This document shows positions 30,035 through 34,536 of a stretch of 34,536 nucleotides of DNA, piece after piece. Location: positions 1 to 34,536 of IMG/VR virus record IMGVR_UViG_3300044511_000248; one strand, written 5' to 3'. The stretch's first letter is position 1; each line of letters opens with the position of its first letter. This DNA comes from a virus. A program made the position numbers and the translations under genes. The notes below the pieces were generated by a model. It saw only the letters and a list, made by a program, of their open reading frames with translations, searched no databases and was not told where the DNA came from.

Positions 30035-30580
30035 ATGCAGATCGCCATCACGAAGACGCGCGAGACGCCCGCCCGCAAGGGCGAGTGGTTCGCGACTTCG
30101 ACGAACCCGCGCCGGTGGAATCCCGGCGTCAACCCGTTCCTGGAGGCGCGCCACCCCACGAAGGGTGAGCGGGGCGTGTTCGGTAGCGAGTGCAAGCGCA
30201 TGGTCGACGTCCGGGCCATCGCAACGAAGGGCGCCGCGTTCACGCACGGGCAGAAGGGCGAGGGCTTCCGGCACTACGTCGTGACGGACGTCACGCCCAC
30301 CAGCATCACGGCGGCCGAGTGCCCGAGTTGGGAGGACGCGATGCGCAGCGTCACGATCGACGACGCGGCGGAGACGCGCGCGGCCGCCGAAGAGGCCCGG
30401 CGCATCAACGCCGAGTCGGAGGCGCGTCGCAACGCGGCGATCATGGAGGACACGTCGTTCGACTTCGGGCCGGAGCCCGAACGCGTCCCCGTTCGGACGA
30501 CGCGGGCGCAGTTGGAGGAGACGATCGCGTCGCTCATGGCGCAGTACAACGCCCTCCTCGCGTCGGAGGTGACGTCGTGA
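30035..30580 (+). CDS. Hypothetical protein downstream of the ribozyme, 181 aa
   Basis: ATG at 30035 (MQIAITKTRETPARKGEWFATSTNPRRWNPG), 6 nt after GAAAGGATG; an ATG at 30029 inside that element is less likely. The first 90 residues are beta-rich and basic (FRHYVVTDVTPTSITAAECPSWEDAMRSV). The rest is a charged helix (AETRAAAEEARRINAESEARRNAA) ending in a probable coiled coil (RAQLEETIASLMAQYNALLAS). No family recognised. Its mRNA leader would begin with the 3' product of hammerhead cleavage. Confidence 0.7.
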   Translation: MQIAITKTRETPARKGEWFATSTNPRRWNPGVNPFLEARHPTKGERGVFGSECKRMVDVRAIATKGAAFTHGQKGEGFRHYVVTDVTPTSITAAECPSWEDAMRSVTIDDAAETRAAAEEARRINAESEARRNAAIMEDTSFDFGPEPERVPVRTTRAQLEETIASLMAQYNALLASEVTS

Positions 30581-30888
30581 AGTACACGTTCAATCACGGC
30601 AACGGCTACTACTCGCACAACCTGAGCGCGCGCGAGTGGTGGTGCCTGACATGGCGCGCCGTACGCGAGACGGCGGGCCCGGCGCACGCGGGCGAGTTGT
30701 TCTCGGGCGACGCCTGGATGTGGCGTCTTGCGACGGAGGCGGAGCGATACATGCAACTGCGGCGCGCCCGTGCGCGACTGGCCTACTGGGCGGCGATGGC
30801 TCGCGACTCTCGCGGCCACACGGCTCAGTGGATGCTCGCGAGTGATGTGTACCGCCGCGCTCTCGCGGCAACGGGAGGTGGCCGATGA
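30577..30888 (+). CDS. Hypothetical Trp-rich protein, 103 aa
   Basis: GTG start overlaps the preceding stop (GTGA), GGAGG located 8 nt upstream. Sequence MKYTFNHGNGYYSHNLSAREWWCLTWRAVRETAGPAHAGELFSGDAWMWRL, then helical Arg/Ala-rich C-terminus. Aromatic-rich N-terminus, no known domain. Coupled to the next gene (GATGA overlap). Confidence 0.6.
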   Translation: MKYTFNHGNGYYSHNLSAREWWCLTWRAVRETAGPAHAGELFSGDAWMWRLATEAERYMQLRRARARLAYWAAMARDSRGHTAQWMLASDVYRRALAATGGGR

Positions 30889-31085
30889 CCGCCCACGACT
30901 ACGTGGTCACGGCCCGTCGCGCGGCGGTGCGCGACCTTGCCGCGAAGATCGCGGCGGACGTCGACACGGCGGACACGGCCACGATGGCCGCGATGGTGGA
31001 CCACTTGCGGCAACTGACGGCCGAGTTGCGGCGCGCCATTGAGCGCCCCGACCCGGTCGCGGAACGGCAAGTGCTCCTGTTCTGA
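30885..31085 (+). CDS. Hypothetical helical protein, 66 aa
   Basis: ATG overlaps the previous stop, GGAGG upstream. Predicted to be almost all helix (MTAHDYVVTARRAAVRDLAAKIAADVDTADTATMAAMVDHLRQLTAELRRAIE). No family recognised. Last gene before the first copy of the conserved leader (31088-31165). Confidence 0.6.
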   Translation: MTAHDYVVTARRAAVRDLAAKIAADVDTADTATMAAMVDHLRQLTAELRRAIERPDPVAERQVLLF

Positions 31086-31087
31086 CG

Positions 31088-31165
31088 CCTGCACGCCTGC
31101 GGGGGCTCTCCGAGCACGGTTCGGCGGGCTCCCGGAGTCGGCTAGGTCCGCTCCAGGAAAGGATG
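31088..31165 (+). promoter_or_regulatory. Conserved structured mRNA leader, copy 1
   Basis: CCTGCACG-ccTGCGGGG, then an imperfect hairpin GGGGGCTC (31101-31108)/GGGCTCCC (31126-31133) enclosing CCGA/TCGG, then CCCGGAgtCGGCtAGGTCCGC and GAAAGGATG. The same order and sequence blocks recur at 32427-32498. It leads directly to the start codon at 31170. Confidence 0.6.
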
Positions 31166-31169
31166 CAAG

Positions 31170-31349
31170 ATGGAAGCGCCTAACAAGAACTACTGCGATC
31201 CCTCCGAAAATTGCCCTGAGTGCCAGGGCATCGGAATGATCAACGGCTGCCCGGTCTGCGGTGGCCGGGACAACCCGCCGCCAGACGACGAGTGCCAGTG
31301 CAACGGGCGCTACGTGCGCCGGTGCAAGGCGTGCGAGGCGGTGGTCTGA
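31170..31349 (+). CDS. Zinc-ribbon mini-protein, 59 aa
   Basis: ATG at 31170 after GAAAGGATGCAAG. Ten cysteines, mostly in CxxC-type pairs: CPEC, CPVCGG, CQC and CKAC, starting MEAPNKNYCDPSENCPECQG. Resembles DnaJ-type or rubredoxin-like zinc ribbons in spacing. TGATG links it to the next gene. Likely a small metal-binding regulator or partner; function unknown. Confidence 0.65.
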   Translation: MEAPNKNYCDPSENCPECQGIGMINGCPVCGGRDNPPPDDECQCNGRYVRRCKACEAVV

Positions 31350-32002
31350 TGGCCGGACAATTGACGCTACTCGGCCGCGCGGAAACGCGACCCGACCGCG
31401 ACACGCGCGACGACTCGGAGCGCATGGAAGCGATCTCCCGCGCGGCGACGGCGGAAGCCCGCGTGCGCGAGCTCGAGGTGGAGCGGCCGATGCTCGCGGC
31501 GCGCGCTGACGCGGCGTTGCGGCGGGCGATCGATGCGGAGCGCGTGCAGGGCGAGATGGCCGAATCGTTGCGCCGAGAGCAAGCTCGGGTGCGCGCCGCG
31601 GACCGCGAGGCGGCCCGGCTCAGTGCCGAGCTGGTGGCGCGCACGGTAGAGCGCGACGACGCCAGCGCTGTTCTGGCGCCACGCGCCGGGAGCGTGGCGG
31701 CCGACCGCAACGTGTGGGAGCTGGACGACGCGCCGAGCGCCGAGGACGTGGAGCGGGCGCGCGATACCGTGCTCATGCTCGCGCGTCAGGCGGCGACTGC
31801 CGCTACTAGCTCAACGCGGATCGCGGCGCTGCGCGGGCTCCTGTCCGCGGCCGAAGTGCTGCCCGAGGAAGCCGGCGCGCCGCGTCCGGTGGAACGCTCC
31901 GACCGCGCGGCGATGCTGGAAATCGAGGCGCACCCGGACGAGGGGAAGCGCGGTGAAGGGCCGTCGGCCGCGTGGTTCGCCGCTTTGGAGTTGGACCCAT
32001 GA
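31349..32002 (+). CDS. Hypothetical coiled-coil protein, 217 aa
   Basis: ATG within TGATG. Long Arg/Ala/Glu coiled coil (residues about 25-110, ERMEAISRAATAEARVRELEVERP... to REQARVRAADREAARLSAELVART), then helices (AEDVERARDTVLMLARQAATAA) and an acidic C-terminus. No enzymatic motif. The next gene overlaps by ATGA. Confidence 0.6.
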   Translation: MAGQLTLLGRAETRPDRDTRDDSERMEAISRAATAEARVRELEVERPMLAARADAALRRAIDAERVQGEMAESLRREQARVRAADREAARLSAELVARTVERDDASAVLAPRAGSVAADRNVWELDDAPSAEDVERARDTVLMLARQAATAATSSTRIAALRGLLSAAEVLPEEAGAPRPVERSDRAAMLEIEAHPDEGKRGEGPSAAWFAALELDP

Positions 32003-32424
32003 GCGCCAACCTGTGCTGGTGTACGCACACCATCGCGAACGTCGCAATCGAGGTGACGGGGCATAAGACCGTCACTGCGACGCTTGGCGGCGACTGCTCC
32101 GGGTCGGCCGAGCTGCCGCTGGACGCGGAAGCGATAACCGCCTGGATCGGACAGCGGACGGGCCTATCCTGCCTCGCTGTAGCACTCGACAAGGCGATCG
32201 TGGCCGCGAAAGCGGAGCATGACGCCCGCTACCCGGACCGTCGGCCGCCGACCATCGCGCTTGAAGCGGCGGCCGAGTGGGAGCGGTCGCGCAAGGTGGC
32301 GTTCCGGCGCGCGCTGGCCGCGCCCGAACGGGCCCACGAAGGGCAGGGCGCGATGACGCGCCCGAAGTACACGCTAGATGTGGCGGCCGAGTCGCGGGCG
32401 ACCGTCGCAGTGCGACTTGGCTAG
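31999..32424 (+). CDS. Hypothetical protein, 141 aa
   Basis: ATG overlaps the previous stop (ATGA). N-terminus MSANLCWCTHTIANVAIEVTGHKTVTATLGG is beta-rich with CWC; the central part is helical and the tail ends TRPKYTLDVAAESRATVAVRLG. No family. Followed by the second conserved leader. Confidence 0.6.
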   Translation: MSANLCWCTHTIANVAIEVTGHKTVTATLGGDCSGSAELPLDAEAITAWIGQRTGLSCLAVALDKAIVAAKAEHDARYPDRRPPTIALEAAAEWERSRKVAFRRALAAPERAHEGQGAMTRPKYTLDVAAESRATVAVRLG

Positions 32425-32426
32425 GT

Positions 32427-32498
32427 CCTGCACGTGTGCGGGGTGCGCCCGAATCGTCGGACGCACCCCGGACCCGGCAAGGTCCGCAACGAAAGGAT
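32427..32498 (+). promoter_or_regulatory. Conserved structured mRNA leader, copy 2
   Basis: CCTGCACG-tgTGCGGGG opens a perfect 9-bp hairpin CGGGGTGCG (32439-32447)/CGCACCCCG (32462-32470) with inner CGA/TCG. Then CCCGGAccCGGCaAGGTCCGC and GAAAGGATG, as at 31131-31165. It precedes the RadC-like gene by 6 nt. Confidence 0.6.
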
Positions 32499-32504
32499 GG
32501 AAAC

Positions 32505-33032
32505 ATGCTGCGAGAGATCATCATCCGTTACCGTGACGTAGAAGGGCCCGCAACGCGGGCGATCTTCAACGGCGCGGACCTGGCAGAGTACGCCTACCAC
32601 GCCCTGGAACTCGTCAACGGCACGCCCGACCGCGAGGCGCTGGTCATCATCCCGCTCGACGCGCGCCGGATGCCGCTCGGACACCTGCGCGTTGACGGCC
32701 TCGCACACGCCGTCATCATGGACGTGCAGACCGCGATCGGGACAGTGCTGCGCCTCGGGGCGGACGAGTGGGCGATGGCGCACGTCCACCCGAGCGGTGA
32801 CCCACGCCCGTCGCAGGAGGACATCGACACCACGGAACGACTGGCTACCGCGTCCGCGCTCGTGGGGGTGCGGCTCGTGGGCCACGTCGTCGTGACGCAC
32901 GGCGGCAAGTGGCAGAGCGTCACGAACCGAGCGAGCTACGGCGAACTGGACCGCGTGCAGATGGCCGGGCCGGACGTGGCGGCGCATGAGCCCGCGGACG
33001 TAGTGGAGCGTCCGCACTTGGAACTGGACTAG
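32505..33032 (+). CDS. RadC/JAB-domain protein, 175 aa
   Basis: ATG after GAAAGGATGGAAAC. JAMM metal site of the RadC family: E44 (REALVIIPLD), H93-x-H95-P-S-G-D (AHVHPSGDPRPSQEDIDTTERL) and the downstream GHVVVTHGGK strand. N-terminal 40 residues are an extra alpha/beta segment (MLREIIIRYRDVEGPATRAIFNGADLAEYAYHALELVNG). RadC proteins are of uncertain biochemical role, once linked to repair, and are common in mobile elements, often near defence or anti-restriction genes. Here it lies in an accessory phage operon. C-terminus is acidic. Confidence 0.85.
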   Translation: MLREIIIRYRDVEGPATRAIFNGADLAEYAYHALELVNGTPDREALVIIPLDARRMPLGHLRVDGLAHAVIMDVQTAIGTVLRLGADEWAMAHVHPSGDPRPSQEDIDTTERLATASALVGVRLVGHVVVTHGGKWQSVTNRASYGELDRVQMAGPDVAAHEPADVVERPHLELD

Positions 33033-33042
33033 GAGGAACACG

Positions 33043-33246
33043 ATGGAACGGGATTTCGACTCCTTCGATGGGGTCACTAGCAAGATCCTCAGCAACGGCG
33101 ACACGCTGGAAGTCGTCAGGGCCAGCGGGGACGGACTGCGGCCCCAGTGGGAACTTGTCCGCGTCCACCATGGCGGTTGCGCGGACCCTTCAACAACCTT
33201 CCGCACGAAGCGTGAGGCGCTTCGTGCCTTCGCTGCGATGACCTGA
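33043..33246 (+). CDS. Hypothetical protein, 67 aa
   Basis: ATG preceded by AGGAGGAACACG. Small mixed protein MERDFDSFDGVTSKILSNGDTLEVVRASGDGLRPQWELVRVHHGG... with beta-strand core LEVVRASG...WELVRVHHGGCADPSTTF and a basic C-terminal helix KREALRAFAAMT. No family known. May be cotranscribed with RadC (gap 10 bp). Confidence 0.6.
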   Translation: MERDFDSFDGVTSKILSNGDTLEVVRASGDGLRPQWELVRVHHGGCADPSTTFRTKREALRAFAAMT

Positions 33247-33280
33247 CAGACGGGCGCCCGCGGTGGCGCCATGGCCCCCC

Positions 33281-33326
33281 CAGCTCGCGGCGTGCACGTC
33301 GCGGGGGCTGCACACCGACGCGGTGT
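33281..33326 (+). promoter_or_regulatory. Structured gap with leader-like elements, copy 3 (diverged)
   Basis: CAGC-T-CGCG (33281-33289) pairs with CGCG-GGG-GCTG (33300-33310) around GCGTGCACGT. The hairpin ACACCG-acg-CGGTGT (33312-33326) follows. The phrase TGCACGTCGCGGGGG resembles the start of the leaders at 31088 and 32427. Gene 33364 follows with GCGAAGGAG as its ribosome site. Confidence 0.4.
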
Positions 33327-33363
33327 CGGTGACGGACGGCGAGCAGAACGCGAAGGAGCACGC

Positions 33364-33585
33364 ATGAACGACGACAACCGACAGACGATCCGAGCCTTCC
33401 TCGCACTGCCGCCTGAGGCGCTGCCCGCCGCCCGCGTCGTGCACGATGAGGACGGTACCGGCAGCGTGTGGAGCGCCCTGCGTGACCGCGCTGCCGACCG
33501 TCCGCCGCGCTACGGCTACCCGGTCGAGATCCTCTTGACCGCCGATCGGCCCGAGTGGCGCAACGGCAGCACCGTGACCGCGTAG
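33364..33585 (+). CDS. Hypothetical protein, 73 aa
   Basis: ATG (MNDDNRQTIRAFLALPPEALPAARVVHDEDGTGSVW) with GAAGGAG upstream. N-terminal helix, then a short acidic/beta core and ends GSTVTA. No known family. Confidence 0.55.
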   Translation: MNDDNRQTIRAFLALPPEALPAARVVHDEDGTGSVWSALRDRAADRPPRYGYPVEILLTADRPEWRNGSTVTA

Positions 33586-33592
33586 GATTCCA

Positions 33593-33761
33593 GACCGCGC
33601 AGTCCCGCGACTGCGCTCGACCCCGGAGCCGCCTCCGGGGTCGGGCAGAGCCGCGGTCAAGCATGGGCCCGGCAACGGTGCCGGGCGTGCTCCCCTGCCG
33701 CGACTCCGACCTGTTCACGCCGGCCGGCGAAGCTTTCATCCTTTCGCGGCGCCGGTCGGCG
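33593..33761 (+). ncRNA. Four-hairpin structured RNA with anti-RBS loop
   Basis: No gene in this gap. GACCGCG (33593-33599)/CGCGGTC (33652-33658) can close CAGTC-ccgc-GACTG and the perfect 11-bp hairpin CGACCCCGGAG (33618-33628)/CTCCGGGGTCG (33633-33643). Next are GCCCGGC (33667-33673)/GCCGGGC (33680-33686) and the 12-bp hairpin 33718-33729/33750-33761 (one G-U). The 20-nt loop of the last one contains TCATCCTTTCGCGG (33736-33749), the exact complement of CCGCGAAAGGATGA, the ribosome-binding leader at 29557-29570. Confidence 0.55.
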
Positions 33762-33787
33762 TGGACTTCTTTCGATGGAGGTGCACT

Positions 33788-34048
33788 GTGACCTGGACCC
33801 CGCCCGCCGACTGGTACACGATGACGACGCCGGAACGTCTGCGGACGCTCCGCGAGGCCGTCGGCTGGAACCAGGCGCAGGCGGCGATCGTCTTCGGCGT
33901 CGCCGCATCGACCTGGAACCGCTGGGAAGTGGGCGTGCGCGTCCCGTCCAGCGGCGTACTCACGCTGCTGGACCTGCTCGGAGACGCTGACGTAGCGCCG
34001 CTCGTCCTGGCGCGTCTTCGCGCCGGCGCGCTCGGGGGTCAGTCGTGA
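33788..34048 (+). CDS. HTH (XRE-like) DNA-binding protein, 86 aa
   Basis: GTG at 33788 with GGAGG 6 nt upstream; an in-frame upstream ATG at 33761 lies in the hairpin and is less likely. Core TPERLRTLREAVGWNQAQAAIVFGVAASTWNRWEVGVRVPSSGVLTLLDLL is a Cro/CI or HigA/MqsA-type helix-turn-helix (WNQAQAA...VAASTWNRWE). The N-terminus WTPPADWYTMTTPERL is unusual. Potential regulator of this operon. Joins the next gene by GTGA. Confidence 0.8.
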   Translation: MTWTPPADWYTMTTPERLRTLREAVGWNQAQAAIVFGVAASTWNRWEVGVRVPSSGVLTLLDLLGDADVAPLVLARLRAGALGGQS

Positions 34049-34155
34049 TCTACGCGTGCATCTTCTTGCTCATGGTCCAGGCCGTCATCGGCGCGATCTG
34101 GTGCGCCGTGACGGGCCGCGAGGCCGTTCCGTACGAGGACGATGGACGTGCCTAA
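34045..34155 (+). CDS. Single-pass membrane microprotein, 36 aa
   Basis: GTG overlaps the preceding stop (GTGA); frame ends with TAA. Residues 2-19 (IYACIFLLMVQAVIGAIW) form one membrane helix, the tail is short and acidic (REAVPYEDDGRA). Too short for a typical gene call, but the exact overlap with both neighbours supports it. Confidence 0.5.
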   Translation: MIYACIFLLMVQAVIGAIWCAVTGREAVPYEDDGRA

Positions 34156-34536
34156 GCGCGACTGGACCGACGAAGAGCGCGCGGCAGTCCGCGCGCGGTT
34201 CGAGGCCGGCAAGGCCGCTGCGAAGGCCGCGCGCAAAGCGGCCGGACTGCCTGCCACGAAGCGACGCGGACGCGATCGAACCGTTGCCGCCCGCCGTTGC
34301 GCCACCGTTGGCGAGAAGTACGGCATAAGCGGACCGACCCTGCGCGCACTGCTCAAGGACGCGCCCGACTTACTACTGGACTCGCTGCTGCACCCAGAGG
34401 TCGGTCCGCTCCTCGCGACGTTCGCGGCTCGACGCGGCATCGGCGCGCCGTGCTTCGCCCCACTCGGGCAGGTGGTCGCGCACCGATGCGAGCCCGTCAC
34501 CATCGTCACAGCTGGCGCGCCGGCCCCTAGACCGCG
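34142..34536 (+). CDS. Hypothetical basic HTH-like protein, cut by window end
   Basis: ATG at 34142 with GAGGACG upstream, overlapping the end of the 36-aa gene by 14 bp. The frame stays open to the window end (131 codons). N-terminus MDVPKRDWTDEERAAVRARFEAGKAAAKAARKAAGL is a basic helical region, followed by VGEKYGISGPTLRALLKDAPDLLLD, a possible helix-turn-helix. The C-terminus is not in the window. Function unknown; DNA binding likely. Confidence 0.55.
   Translation, partial: MDVPKRDWTDEERAAVRARFEAGKAAAKAARKAAGLPATKRRGRDRTVAARRCATVGEKYGISGPTLRALLKDAPDLLLDSLLHPEVGPLLATFAARRGIGAPCFAPLGQVVAHRCEPVTIVTAGAPAPRP

Noticed and set aside
33116-33739. Minus-strand 207-codon frame starting after GAAAGGATG
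   Set aside because: The ATG is part of the inverted leader copy; the product is Arg/Gly-rich and runs antisense through two better-supported plus-strand genes. The inverted leader itself is reported as a finding.
1-34536. CRISPR array, rRNA, insertion sequence or functional integrase
   Set aside because: I saw no regularly spaced repeats of array type, no rRNA signature, no transposase with DDE motif and no recombinase with catalytic residues.

Overview
The window is a large part of the genome of a tailed double-stranded DNA phage that infects a GC-rich bacterium. The sequence is about two thirds G+C by eye, and start sites use GGAGG-type ribosome binding sites and many GTG starts. The host cannot be named from the sequence. 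The virion gene order (small and large terminase, P22-type portal, scaffold, capsid, adaptor- and nozzle-like proteins, beta-helix protein, coiled-coil/internal proteins) suggests a short-tailed podovirus-like particle. I see no tape measure, sheath, integrase with catalytic residues, DNA polymerase or endolysin here, so the genome is probably incomplete in this window.

Layout. (1) 2-17145, minus strand: packaging and virion module, transcribed from 17145 down to 2. (2) 17217-18378, plus strand: a two-gene unit of unknown function, divergent from the terminase and separated from it by a perfect 13-bp-arm inverted repeat. (3) 18341-24759, minus strand: an early/metabolism operon. It is headed by a XRE repressor-like protein and then carries small zinc and unknown proteins, a SNF2-like helicase, a SPPF-type DNA methyltransferase, a DEAH helicase with zinc ribbon and a VRR-NUC nuclease. 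Most junctions overlap (mostly ATGA/GTGA). (4) 24856-27324, plus strand: a primase-polymerase/SF3 helicase fusion, then a small convergent HTH gene. (5) 27582-29572: about 2 kb with no convincing gene. It holds GGACAG repeats, an alternating CG tract, a cruciform/three-way-junction inverted repeat, operator-like palindromes and about 0.9 kb of dense hairpins, and is a candidate replication origin followed by a large structured RNA. (6) 29573-34536, plus strand: an operon of small accessory proteins (21-aa and 36-aa membrane peptides, zinc-ribbon protein, RadC/JAB-domain protein, HTH protein). Its intergenic leaders are unusually rich in RNA structure.

The most striking content is RNA-level. 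A complete type I hammerhead ribozyme sits between two genes at about 29932-30004, with every invariant core nucleotide present. Several genes of the same operon share a leader ending in GAAAGGATG as the ribosome binding site, two of them with a longer conserved leader. A hairpin at 33718-33761 carries in its loop a 14-nt perfect complement of that ribosome-binding element. Together these suggest post-transcriptional control of the operon by self-cleavage and antisense pairing; this is inference, but the sequence matches are directly visible.

At protein level, three virion-module proteins share a short motif M[YW]xD..LD....RY, which could be a targeting signal for packaging internal proteins into the procapsid.
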